DNA of 64,000 nt, taken from assembly GCA_023614405.1 (NCBI GenBank), contig CM042693.1:332799527-332863526 (forward strand), in the 5' to 3' direction. The DNA comes from Avena insularis (lineage: Eukaryota > Streptophyta > Magnoliopsida > Poales > Poaceae). The notes under the pieces are model-generated. The model saw only the letters and a list, made by a program, of their open reading frames with translations, made no database searches and had not been told where the DNA came from. This document shows, in pieces, positions 44,534 to 58,220 of the stretch (position 1 is its first letter; each line of letters starts with the position of its first letter). The position numbers were made by a program, and so were the translations under genes.

Positions 44534-47500
44534 GTCTCCCACTTGCACTAGAGACAATAATCTAGTTTGAAAACTTTGCGTATTGAACACCTATGGCTTT
44601 CTGGTGTTCCATATCATAGCGCAAGTGGTTAACATAATCTACGGATCTGATGCTTTCAGGTCCGTGTGTATTTGCATGTCTTTGCGTCTCCACGTATCAC
44701 TCATTCTCCAATGAGATGGCATTGTATAAATTTGGTATTTCGGTGAGACCTTTAGTTCCTTGGGGTTAAAACATGTCGATACTATTGTCATACAATATAT
44801 CTTTAGTGTTAGCCCGTTGTGAACCACACCTTAGTTTGATAACAAACTACTTGACACAAATTCCCTCCTTTGCTGCTACTATAGCAGTCATATACTTAGC
44901 CTTTTGTTGTAGTATCCGTCACAATGTCTTAACTTTGGAATTCATCCAAATACATCATGGAAACTTTCTTTCCATTTCATTGTGCCACCCATAGTTTAAA
45001 TTGAGATAAACTTAATTTGTATCTTGAGACAAAACTAGTATCAATGTAACGCTTTACAATGAACTATTTGTAATTGTTTGTCACCTCTACACAAATATAT
45101 TCTTAGTTCTTCCAAAAGATCATAAGAATATCCTTACTATAGTCCAATGATCATTTTATGATTCATTCTGGTATTTGCTCATAACACTTAGAGCATAGGA
45201 CATATCTGGATGTGTACATATCATGGTATGATTGATCAAAACATTCTCGTGATTTCACTCATCAAGTGTCAAAACACTTGAATCTTGTTTCACTTATCAA
45301 GTGTCAATACACTTGAATCTTGATTCAATTCCTTTTCCATGCGACAAGAACTGTTTCTTGTTGTTTCTATATTGAACTCGTTCAATATCTCATATATGTA
45401 CGTTTGGCACAACCATATTAGCGTCAAAGTCTATCCACTATAGACAATCATGCTAAATATTTGGGTTTTGCCTAAGTATTTCATCGAAATGAAATTCTTA
45501 ACCTTTGTCAATAAAAGATACATCATTTCTAATCAACAAGATGTCCTCCACATAATGTATTAGAAATATGTCTTAGCGCTCCCACTTAATTTCTTGCAAA
45601 TGCAAGCATCTTCATCGTCTCCTGATGAAAAACTCCTTTTTCATCATGGTGAAGATTCCAACTCCGCGATGCTTACTTCAACCATTGAAGTTTGCATGCC
45701 CTTTTTAGCATCCTTTGAATTAACAAAACCCTTTGGACCGTGTCATGTACACGTCCTAGGTAACCATTCTATTAGAAGAATTTTGTTTTGTTTATTCATC
45801 TACCATATACCAAATTATATGTAGTGGTTGCTATTTTAATCCGTCCAGACTAAATATCGCTATGAAAGATCAAATCTTGTCATAGTCAACTCCTTGAACA
45901 TTGTCGTAAAATACTTTACTGACATGTCAACTATTTCATAGATGTGAAACATCCATATTTATTTCTTTATAGATCCAAATACGACTGATAGGTTTTTACA
46001 CCTTTCCGGAGGGTTTTCCAAGTTCAAAACTTGATTTCTCGTATGTGGAACTATCACGGATTTTATGGATTCAAGCCATTTGACGGAGTCAGGGCCCATC
46101 ATCGCTTCTTTGTATGTAATCGGTTCATCATTGTCAAACAATAATGATTTACTCTCAAATCTTAGTATTTGATTGTTTATCCGACCTACTTGGTTCAATA
46201 GGAACTTAGATCTCCGTGACCACAACCTTTGAGGCACATAAGCTATGAGCATTATGGCAGCCTTCGGAACGATTTTCGGCGCTGCGCAACTCAGCACATT
46301 TAGCTAAGGTTCGTTAACCTTATCAAAGTTCTATTGTCCTCCCACTTAACTTTTGCGAAAAATTCCTTTTTCAAGAAACTTCACATTTCAAGCGACAAAC
46401 CCTTTTGTCCTTGGTGTTATGGAGGAATACCCAATTGTTACTCGAAATAACCTACAAAGACATGCTCATCCGACTTCGATTGTAAACATCTTACTTATGT
46501 TTAGCATACCAAAATTTTAAGAAATGACAACTTGGGTTTTACCCCAAACCATAACTTCCATGGTGTCATTTCAACGGAACAAGATGGAGCTCTTTTCAGT
46601 GTAAAAGCGGTAGTCTCTAAAGCTTTAATCTTTTAAAACATAATGGCAGTTTTATAAATAACACCTTTGATCCAGCCATGTCAAACAAGGTTTCATTACA
46701 ACTCTCAAACACTCCATACTCCTATGGTGTTTTGGGAAATGTAAATCTAGGTGTTTTGCTAAACTTGCAACTCAAATAAATCCCTTTATCATAAATCATA
46801 ATTCATTTATTTTTCTTGTTACACTTGTAACTCAAATAAATCCCTTATGATAAAATCATAAACCATTTATTTTCTTGTCACAATGATTTTCACTTCATCT
46901 TGAAAGTCTTTGAACATTTTCAAATATTTCACACTTCTTTCTCATTAAGTGAATATTCACTCAAATTTCCGAAGAAAGTATATGAAGTTGAAACCCATCG
47001 CTTACGACTATACTTAATGGACTACATACATCGATATGTATAAATTCCAATAATTTAGTCGTTCGTTCTTCTTTGGCCTTTGAACGAAGTCTTAATTATC
47101 CCGAGGAAAGTCTCACAAGCGTCACTTGATCAAATCAAAGACTCCAAAAATCCATGAAAATGGAGTTTCTTCATGTTTTCTTTCCAATATAATTTAAACG
47201 GCGATGTCACTTCGTAAGTGATCTTTCAATCATTTGTCTTGCGACATTTTAGCATTAGGTTTTATGGATGTGATTTCTCCAACTAGATTTGTAAATCATC
47301 CATCTTATATGGAACACGGTAATTATTTGAACAACCTTTGTTCTCATAATACCTGATTCAAATAACAATTATTAAAACAAATCTTGAAGTCAAGCCTTTG
47401 ATGTCAATGAGAAATACAAACAACGGTTTGTTTGTTTTCGATGAACATCATCACATATTCTCTTGCTAGTTACTTAGGCCATTGTGGTTCATGAATTGCG

Positions 47501-49190
47501 TTGTTCCGTATGAAATTTCATACCAACCAATTCGGTATCCAATACCCAAGAACCACATTGTTTAACAAGCAAAGAATACAACCATAACATGTATATCATC
47601 TATATACCTAAATTGGATATTTCCAATCTTTTCTTTGCTGCCAAATATATTTTATAGATTCTCTTTCAGAATTTCCTTTTCCTTTTTAAAAGAATCTATC
47701 AACATCAAAAGTGGCGCCATATACATGACACGTAGTCCAAAGCGTGTATATTCAAATAATAATACCTTTGGACTTGCACTTTGAAGTAGATCACCATCAT
47801 CAAAATGATCGGTATTCTTTCAAAATCCATTCTTTAGTAATCTTATAGTGTAGTAAACACTTTACATACATCTTCTATTCATCCTTATCATGACAACTTT
47901 CACGATCAAGCTACTGTAGCTTATAAAGGAGAATCATGAGTATAACATTACTTTCCAAAACCCTTTTTGGATGATTAGGATGTCTAGCATCTCCAACCTT
48001 TGTAAATTCTCATCCAATATGAGAACATATATTATACTCTATCATATTGCAACCAAAACATTGTTTCAGATATCATTATATCTGCCACACATGATGGTTT
48101 CTGAAACAATTCTTCCAGCTCCTAGATAACCTTGATATTTAAATCAAGAATCATGGAGGCAAACATGATACTTTAGATACTAACACTGTAATTATTACTC
48201 TCGATTTAATACCAACTATTAAATTTCACAGAGTAAATAGAGTTTGCTGAAAGTTTGCAATAGGACTTTAAACTTTAGATTGACACTCAACACAATACGA
48301 TACCAGTTCGTAAAGTATATATCCAGAATTCTATAGTTCTATTATCTCAATTACAACTATGCATAAGGTGGTGAACGAATGCCAATGACTACAACAAATT
48401 ATGCAAATTCACTTTGATTTAATTTATGATAAATTGAGTTCTACTAATCCAAATTAGAAATGAACTCCCACTCAAAAACGACATCCCTCGTGTCTTTTTG
48501 GTGATTACATGAACCAAATCCACTACACCAAGTCCGATCATCACGTGAGTCGGTGTAGCTTCAAAGGCGAGCATCAAATGGGCATCATATCTACTATATG
48601 ACTCATGCTTAACCTTTCGGTCCGTGTTCCGAGGCCATGTCTATACAGGCTAGGCTCTCCAAGTAATAACCTTAGTATTCACGTGTGTAACTGTCTTACA
48701 CCCGAGATATGCTCGTGGATTCAAGTACACCCGATCATCACGTGATGCCTTGAAGCGACGAAACATTGTCGGTGCATACTTAAGGAAGAACACATTTTTA
48801 TCTTGATATCTAAATGAGGGATCATCTTATTATGCTAATAAAACGCCAAACAAGCAATATAAGATGCAATCAAAACATCACATGTTTATAAGTGAAATGA
48901 TATGGTTCCCGCATATGATCTCCATCATGTGCACCGTGGTATGATCTCTATCATACCTTTATGTATAAGGCCAAGGTCTATGGAACTTACACGCTATGTG
49001 TGTTGTAAGAGTATCATCTTATACTTCTACTTACAACATCACCATATCATAACACTAGCCCAGCAACAATCTAAACTAGACGCCTCTAATTTATCCATTG
49101 CAAGTTTTACGTGGCTTAAGGCTTTCGAAGATAGAACCATTCTTACCTACGAACATGAACCACAACGAGAATAACCAAATTGTTGACAAC
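44534..49190 (-). pseudogene. Decayed Copia internal region, middle element
   Basis: Aligns by eye throughout with 51112-55850 of the inner element. The only readable coding piece is 46297-45959 (minus), which has the start of a Copia RT region (EPITYKEAMM..VKWLESIKS). All other frames are broken. No gag knuckle, protease, integrase or RT catalytic YVDD is readable. Confidence 0.75.
45959..46297 (-). pseudogene. Copia pol remnant at the start of the RT domain
   Basis: LFDNDEPITYKEAMMGPDS and KWLESIKSV correspond to the conserved block just upstream of the RT in BARE/Angela elements. It then degenerates into a stop. The same block is recognisable but further broken at about 52560-52720 in the inner element. 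Confidence 0.72.
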
Positions 49191-49195
49191 TCATT

Positions 49196-51111
49196 TGTAG
49201 GGGTTCGTAGCATGGAAAACAAAAAATTTCTACCGCATGAACACACAATCAAGATCTAATCTATGATCAAGCCAAGATCTATCTACTAGATTGTAGCAAC
49301 GAGTCGATAGAGGAACTCACCCTCGAAGATTCCAAAGCGGTTAACGAGAGCAAATTCTCGTGGCTGATGTAGTCGTACACTTGCCGATCTCAAGATCGCG
49401 TAGACGATCCTTCCGGCGCTGCGTTCCGGCAGCGCTTCATGATCGGTCACCGTTGATTTTCGATGAAGACCTTCCTCTCCCTTGTTCCAGCAGGCAGCGG
49501 AGGTTGTAGCACTCTCCTCGCGATTCCGGCAGCACGACGGCGTGGTACCAGAAGTAGAGGGGAGATCTCGCTGGGCTTCGCCTTAAGCCGGAGCGAGTAT
49601 GGTGGACTATGAGAGAGCCTTGGTGATCTAGGGTTTAGAAACACCAATTAGAAGGGGCTAAACCAGCGGCTAGGGCAATCAGAAGCTCTAACTCGGCGGC
49701 TTGGGAGAAATCCCTAGGCTGTGGCTAGGGTTTAGGTTTAGAGGGAGGCAACTTGTGTCTAGGAGGGAGCCCTGCCTCCTCTTATAGGTGGAGGAGGCGC
49801 TTTGGGAGGAGTCCTCCCCAACTCGGACCCAAGGTGGGCCAGCGGTGGGAGGAGGAACTCCTCCCCCAAGTCGGTTTCAAACCTCCTTCTCCTCTTTCCC
49901 AAAACTAGCCGTTTGACTTTTCAAACTAGCCGTTTGACTTTTCAAACTAGGATTTGAATAAACCCTCTATTTGGTACAGCGATGACACCAAGTACATAAT
50001 GCAATCATACCAACTTGATATAACACATTCATGTACCCTTCCCCTCCGGAGTGCCGGACATTCCGGAACCTTCTAGAACATTCCCGATGAAAACACCGGA
50101 ATCATTCCCCAACTCCGAAACAGGACTTTCCTTATATGAATCTTATTCTCCGGACCATTCCGGATCTCCTCGTTTTATGACGTATACCTTCCGAGACTCT
50201 GAACAACATTCGGTCTCTTACTCATCATTCCATAACTACTCAACAACATCGAATCCTTAAGTGTGTCTCCCTACGGTTCGTGAATTATGCGGACATGATC
50301 GAGACACTTCTTCGATCAATAACCAATAGAGGAATCTGGAAATTCATATGGCTCCCACATATTTCTATGATTATTTTGCGATCGAATGAACCACTTACAT
50401 ACGATACCAATTTCCCTTTGTCTCACGATATTTTACTTATCCGAGGTTATGATCGGTATCGGTATCCGCATACCTAGTTCAACCTCGTTCTTGATAAGTA
50501 CTCTTTCTCGTTCCGTGGTATGTGATCCCTTGTGAGCCAGTCACATGCTTGCAAGCTAATTGGATGACATTCCACCGAGAGGGCCCAGAGTATATCTATC
50601 CGTCATATGGATGGACAAATCCCACTCTTGATCCATGTGTCTCAACCAATACTTTCCGAACACTCAATGCCACCTTTATAGCCACCACATTTACGGTGTG
50701 GTGTTTGATGTCATCAAAGCATCCTTCCGGTAAAGGTGATATGCATGATCTCATGGTCGAAGGAATTAGGTTACTATGTATCAGAAAGCTTATAGCAAAT
50801 GAACTATATTAAATGACTTGATTTTTATGCTACGCTTAACTATATGAGTATGTCCATCACATCATTCTCCTAATGATATGACCCTGTTGTTAATAACATC
50901 TCTATGTTCATGATCAGGAAACCCATGATCATATATTAACCAACAAGCTAGTTTAACAAGAGGCTTTACTAGGGACTCTTTTATGTTTACAAATCACACA
51001 AGTATTAATGTTTAGTTAATACAATTATAGCATGGTATGTAAACATTTATCATAAGTATGAAGATATGATAATAACCACTTTATTATTGCCTCTTGGGCA
51101 TATCTCCAACA
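49196..51111 (-). repeat. 3' LTR, innermost element
   Basis: Starts TGTAGGGGTTCGTAGCATGG and ends CATATCTCCAACA. TATAAGAGG promoter (minus) near 49780. Contains a 22-bp tandem duplication (ACTAGCCGTTTGACTTTTCA) at about 49905-49950 absent from the partner. Confidence 0.93.
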
Positions 51112-54100
51112 GTCTCCCACTTGCACTAGAGTCAATAATCTAGTTTCAAACCTTTGTGTATTCAACACCTATGGCTTTCTGGTGTTGTATGTACACGATT
51201 GCTAGTGGTCAACTGATCTCCGGATCTGACACTTCCAGGTCCGTGTGTAATTGCATGTCTTTGCGTCTCTACGCATCACTCATTCTCTAATGAGATGGCT
51301 TTGTATAATTTTGGTCCTTCGGTGAGACCTTTAGTTCTTTGGGGTTAAAACATGTTGATAATATTGTCGTACAATATATCTTCATAGTATTATCCCGCTG
51401 TGAACTACACCTAGTTTGACAACAAACTACTTGACACAAATGCCCTCTTTAGCTGCTATTATAGCAGTCATATACTTAGCCTTTTGTTGTAGTATCTGTC
51501 ACAATGTCTTAACTTTGGAACTCATCCAAATCCATTATGGAACTTACTTTCCATTATATCGTTCCACCCTTAGTTTAGATTGAGATAAACTTAATTTGTA
51601 CTCTATGACAAAACCTAGTATCAATGTAGTGCTTTTACAATGAACTAACCATCTATTTGTCACTTCTACAAATAATATACTCTTAGTTCTTCCAAAAGAT
51701 CATAAGAATATCCTTACTATCGTCCAATGATCATCTTATGAATCATTCTGGTATATGCTCATAACATTTAGAGCATAGGACATATCTGGATTTGTACATA
51801 TCACAATATGATTGATATAAATACTCTTTGTGATTTCATACATCAAGTATCAATCTATACTTGAATCTTTGTTTCACTTACCAAGTGTCAATACACTTGA
51901 ATATATCATCAATATTGAACTCATTCAATCCTTTCTGTGTGACAAGAACCTTTCTTGTAGTTTCTATATTGAACTCATTTAATACATCATCTATGTACTT
52001 TCGGCACAATCATATTAGCGTCTATTGATGCCAAATATTTGGGTTTTGCCTAAGTCTTTCATCAGGATGAAATTCTTAATATGTGTTAATAAAAGATACA
52101 TCATTTCTAATCAACAATATGTCCTCCACATAATGTATTAGAAATATGTCTTAGCGCTCCCACTTAATTTCTTACAAATGCAAGCATCTTCATTGTCTCC
52201 GATGAAATTAAACTCTTTTAACAGTTTCATCATAGTGAAGATTCCAACTCCGCTATGCTTACTTCAACCATTGAAGTTCGCATATGCATTTAGCATCCTT
52301 TGAATTAACAAAACCCTTTGGACCGTGTCATGTACACGTCCTAGGTAACCCTTCTATTAGAAGAACTTGTTTTGTTTATTCAACTACCACATAACAAAAT
52401 TATATGTAGTGGTTGCTACATTAATCCGTCTAGACTAAATATCGCTATGAAAGATCAAAATCTTGTCATAGTCAACCTTTGAACATTTTGTGAACTCTTT
52501 CCCAACATGTCGACTATTTCATAGATGTGAAACATCCATGTCTACTTCTTTATAGATCCAAACACAACTGTAAGGTCTTACACCTTTCTTGAGGGTCCTT
52601 CAAGTTCAAAACTTGATTTCTCGTGTATGGAACTATCACGGATTTTATGGCTTCAAGCCATTTGACGGAGTCAGGGACCATCATCACTTATTTGCATGTA
52701 CTCCGTTCATTATTCTCAAATAATGATTCAACCCTCAAATCTTGGTATTTGATTGTTTACTCGACCTACTTGGTTCAATAGAAACTTAGACCTCCGTGAC
52801 CGCAACCTTTGAGGCACGTGAGCCATGAGCATTGTTGCTGCCTCCGGAACACTTTTCGGCGCTGTGCAACTTTGCACATATAGCTAAGGTTCCTTTAACC
52901 TTATCAAAGTTCTATTGTCCTCCCACTTATCTTTTCACGAAAAATTCCTTCTCAAAGAAACTTGGCGTTCTAAGCGACAAATACTTTTGTCTCCGGTGTT
53001 TATGGAGGAATACTTAACAGTAATACAAAGACAGTTTCATCCGACTTTGGTTGCAATCATCTTTCTTATGCATAGCATACCAATGTTTAAGAAAGGACTA
53101 TGGGTTTTATCCCAAACCATAACTTTATATGGTGTCATTTCAGCGGATTTTGATGAAGCTCTTTTCAGTGGAAAACGGTAGTCTCTAAAGCTTTTAATTT
53201 TTAAAATATAATGGCAGTTTTGTGTATTACACCTTCGATCTCACCATGTCAAACAAGGTTTAATTACATATCTCGAACGCTCCATACTCTTATGGTGTTT
53301 CGGGAAATGCAAATCCACCGAACGATTCCTTAAATCTTAGGTATTATGCTAAACTTGTAACTTAAATATCTTCCTTTATGATCTTTATCATAAACTATTT
53401 ATATTCTTATTACAATGATTTTGCACTTCATCGTGAAAGACTTTGAACTTTTTCAAATGTTTCATACTTCATCCTTATTAAGTAAATATTCATATATTCA
53501 CTCAAATTTTTGGAGAAAGCATATGAAGTTGAAATTCATCGCTGTTGACTACACATAATGGACTTTGTACAACAATATGTACAAGTTCCAATAAGCTAGT
53601 CATTCGTTCCCTTTTGGCCTATGAACAAAGTTTTAATTATCTCTAGGAAAGTTTCACAAGCGTCATTTGATCAAAATCAAAAGACTCCAAAATTCCATCC
53701 TCATGGAGTTTCTTCATGTTTTCTTTCCAATATAATTTAAACGCGATGTCACTTCCTAAGTGATCTTTCAATCAATTTGTCTTTCGACATTTTTAGCACT
53801 AGTTTTATGGATGTGATTTCTCCAACGAGATTTGTGAATCATCCATCTTTTATGGATTACGGCAATTATTTGAACAACCCTTTTGTTCTCATAATACCTG
53901 ATAAAACAAATCTTGAAGGCAAACTTTGATGTTTAACGAGCAACACAATAACCCTTTATTTGTTCTCGATGAACATCATCACATATTCTTTTACTTAGGC
54001 CATTGTAGTTCATGAATTGTGTTGTTTCGTATGACGATTCACACCAACAAATTCAGTATCAAATACTTAAAAACTACATTGTTTAATAAGAAAAGAATAT

Positions 54101-56080
54101 AGCCATAACATGTATATCATCTATATACTTAAACTGAACAATTCTAGTCTTTTCTTTTCTGCCATATATTTATGAGATTCTCTTTCAGTATTTCCTTTTC
54201 TGTTTGAAAGAATCTATCAACATCAACAGTGGAGTCATACATATGACACATAGTCCAAAGCGTGTATAATTAAATACCAATGTCTTTGGACTTGCACTTT
54301 GAAGTAGATCACCATCATCAAATGTTTGGTGTGCTTTCAAATTCCATTCTTTAGTAATCTCTTGGTGTGGTAAACACTTTACCTACATCAAATATTCACC
54401 CTTATTATGGAATTATCCATGATCAAGCTACTTTTAGCTTATAACGGTGAACTGCGAGTATAATGTTGCTCTCCAAAACATTTTGGAGGATTAGGACAAC
54501 TAGTGTCTTTAACCTTTTGCAATTTCTCATCAAATACGAGAACATGACTTTTGCCATATTATACTCTATCATGTTGCAACCAAAACTTTGTTTCAGATAT
54601 CACAATATCTTCCACACATCATGGTTTCTGAAACAATTCTTTCAGATCCTAGATAACCTTGATATCAAGAATCATGGAGACAAACATGATACTCATACAT
54701 TAACACTTGGAATTGTCACTCTTGATTTAATACTAATTATTAAACTTCATGGAGTAACCGGAACTTACTGAAAGTTTGCAATAGGACTTTTAAACTTTAG
54801 ATTAACACTTCAAAACAATACGATACCAGTTTGTAAAGTAACTAACCAGAATTCTATAGTTCTATCATCTCAATTAAAACTAAGCGCAAGGTGGTAAACG
54901 GATGCCAATGACTACAACAACTATGCAAATTCACTTTGATTTAATTTATGATAAATAGTGTTCAACTTTTAATCAAATTGCTGTTGAACTCCCACTCAAA
55001 ACAATATCCCTCACATTGTTTTAGTGATCACACGAACCAAATCCACCACATCAAAACCGATCATCACGAGAGTTGATGTAGCTTCAATGGCGAACAATCA
55101 ACATGTTCATCATATCTACTATATGACTCATGCTTTACCTTTCGGTGATCCGTGTTCCGAGACCATGTCTGTACATGCTAGGCTCGTCAAGATCAAACCT
55201 TAGCTTCCGCATGAGCAAATCTGGCTTGCTCACGTTGTATACACTTGCGGAATCTAACACACCCGATCATCACGTGGTGCTTCGAAACAACAAGCTTTAG
55301 CAACGGTGCTAACTAAGGGTGAACACTTTATGATTTGAAATTGTGCTTGAGGGATCATCTTATAATGCTACCGTCATGAACTAAGCAATACAAGATGCAT
55401 AAAAGGATTAACATCACATGCAATTCATAATATGTGATATGATATGGCCTTTCTTCTTTGTGCTTCCGATCTCCATCTTCAAGCACGAACATGATCTCCA
55501 TCATCACCGCATTGCATCAAGGTCGATGACGCGCTCCATGGTTGTCGCCTACCAGCTTCAACTATTACAACTACTTTGAATAGACACCTTGGTCTTAACA
55601 TAATTTAAAGACAACCATATGGCTCCGCCGTTGCCAACTTACAATAAGGAACATTGCATACATCAAATATAATCACAATCATGGCCATATCACATCACAA
55701 GACACCCTGCAAAACAAAGTTAGGCGCCTCTAATTTTCTTTGCATGTTTTACGTGGTTTGGGGCTTTCAATAAGTGTCGTCTAACTTACGAACAAGAACC
55801 ACAACATTGATACTAGTATTGTCAATCACCCGTTGTAAATTGAATCTTAACTATGTTCGAGAACAGCACCCATAAAGCCACTTATGCAATACAAGTTGCA
55901 TGTCAAGCATGGAGCAAGTCTCATGAGCGATGTCATGTAAGGTTAGCCCGGCCGCTTCATCCCACCATCCCGCAAGATGCAAAGTACACAAGAAGCAATC
56001 GACAACAAAGCATCAACGCCCACAATGACCATTGTGTTCTACTGCAACAGATCTACATATAGACACGGCTCGATACCCTT
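51112..56080 (-). pseudogene. Decayed Copia internal region, innermost element
   Basis: No frame over about 100 residues. Traces of the pol block around 52560-52720 (complement of CTCCGTCAAATGGCTTGAAG). Its end 55381-56080 matches 10132-10886, showing the same family occurs a third time in the window. Confidence 0.75.
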
Positions 56081-57963
56081 TGTAGGGGTTCGTAGCATGG
56101 AAAACAAAAAATTCTACCGCATGAACACACAATCAAGATCTAATCTATGATCAAGCCAAGATCTATCTACTAGATTGTAGCAACGAGTCGATAGAGGAAC
56201 TCACCCTCGAAGATTCCAAAGCGGTTAATGAGAGCGATTCGTGGTGATGTGATAGTACACTTGCCGATCTCAAGATCGCAGACGATCCTTCCGCTGCGTT
56301 AAGCAGCTTTTCATGATCGGTCACACGTTCGATTTTCGATGAAGACCTTCCTCTCCCTTGTTCCAGCATGCGGAGGTTGTAGCACTCTCCTCGCGATTCC
56401 GCAAGACGACGTGTGGTACCGAAGTAGAGGGAGATCTCGCAGGCTTCGCCTTAAGCCGAGCGAGTATGGTGGACTATGAGAGAGCCTTGGTGATCTAGGG
56501 TTTAGACACACCAATTAGAAGGGGGCTAAACCAGCTAGGGCAATCATAAGCTCTAACTCGGCTGGCTTGGGAGAAATCCTAAGTGTGGCTAGGGTTTAGG
56601 TTTAGAGGGAGGCAACTTGTGTCTAGGAGGGGAGCCCTGCCCCTCCTCTTATAGGTGGAGGGAGGCACGCCTGGGGAGGGGAGTCCCTCCCCAACTCGGA
56701 CCCAAGGTGGGCCGGCGGTGGGAGGAGGAACTCCTCCCCCAAGTTGGTTTCAAACCTCCTTCTCCTCTTTCCCAAAACTAGCCGTTTGACTTTTCAAACT
56801 AGGATTTGAATAAACCCTCTATTTGGTACATCGATGACACAAAGTACATAATGCAATCATACCAACTTGATATAACACATTCATGTACCCTTCCCCTCCG
56901 GAGTGCCGGACATTCTGGAACCTTCTAGAACATTCCCGATGAAAACACCGGAATCATTCCCCAACTCCGAAACAGGACTTTCCTTATATGAATCTTATTC
57001 TCCGGACCATTCCGGATCTCCTCGTGATATCCCGGATCCCATAGAGACTCGAACAACATTCAGTCTCTTACTCATCATTCCATAACTACTCAACAACATC
57101 GAATCCTTAAGTGTGTCTCCCTACGGTTCGTGAATTATGCGGACATGATCGAGACACTTCTCCGATCAATAACCAATAGAGGAATCTGGAAATTCATATG
57201 GCTCCCACATATTTCTACGATTATTTTGCGATCGAATGAACCACTTACATACGATACCAATTTCCCTTTGTCTCACGATATTTTACTTATCCGAGGTTAT
57301 GATCGTCGGTATCTCTGCATACCTAGTTCAACCTCGTTACTGATAAGTACTCTTTTCTCGTTCCCGTGGTATGTGATCCCTTGTGAGCCAGTCACATGCT
57401 TGCAAGCTAATTGGATGACATTCCACCGAGAGGGCCCAGAGTATATCTATCCATCATATGGATGGACAAATCCCACTCTTGATCCATGTGTCTCAACCAA
57501 TACTTTCCGAACACTCAATGCCACCTTTATAGCCACCCTGTTACGGTGTGGTGTTTGATGTCATCAAAGCATCCTTCCGGTAAAGGTGATATGCATGATC
57601 TCATGGTCGAAGGAATTAGGTTACTATGTATCAGAAAGCTTATAGCAAATGAACTATATTAAATGACTTGATCTTTATGCTACGCTTAACTATAGGAGTA
57701 TGTCCATCACATCATTCTCCTAATGATATGACCCTGTTGTTAATAACATCTCTATGTTCATGATCAGGAAACCCATGATCATATATTAACCAACAAGCTA
57801 GTTTAACAAGAGGCTTTACTAGGGACTCTTTTATGTTTACAAATCACACAAGTATTAATGTTTCCGGTTAATACAATTATAGCATGGTATGTAAACATTT
57901 ATCATAAGTATGAAGATATGATAATAACCACTTTATTATTGCCTCTTGGGCATATCTCCAACA
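56081..57963 (-). repeat. 5' LTR, innermost element
   Basis: Matches 49196-51111; most differences are short indels between 56220 and 56700. Followed by TCATT. Confidence 0.93.
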
Positions 57964-58206
57964 TCATTGCAAATTAGATATTGACTATAGTAGGAGAGAC
58001 AGACACCCGCTAGCCACTTATGCAAAACTAGTTGCATGTCAAGCGTGGAAAAGGTCTCATGTACGAGGACATGTAAAGTTTGTCCGGGCCGCTTCATCCC
58101 ACTATGCCACCAATATCCAAAGTACAACTAAGAAGCAATAAAATGATCATCATCGCCCACATACTCATATGTGTACTACCCGTGCAAAGTATCTACGTAT
58201 AGATCC

Positions 58207-58219
58207 GGCTCTGATACCA
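58207..58219 (-). promoter_or_regulatory. Primer binding site, middle element
   Basis: TGGTATCAGAGCC on minus, matching the initiator methionine tRNA, one base from the 5' LTR. Confidence 0.9.
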
Positions 58220-58220
58220 C

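Larger units (their letters stand above)
49196..57963 (-). mobile_element. Angela-like Copia element, innermost level
   Basis: LTRs 49196-51111 (1916 bp, 3') and 56081-57963 (1883 bp, 5'). Target duplication TCATT at 49191-49195 and 57964-57968. Polypurine tract (GTGGGAGAC on minus) at 51112-51120. The primer site at 56067-56078 is altered (GGCTCGATACC on plus, lacking the TG of GGCTCTGATACC). The internal region of 4969 bp has no long open frame. It inserted close to the primer site end of the middle element. Confidence 0.92.
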
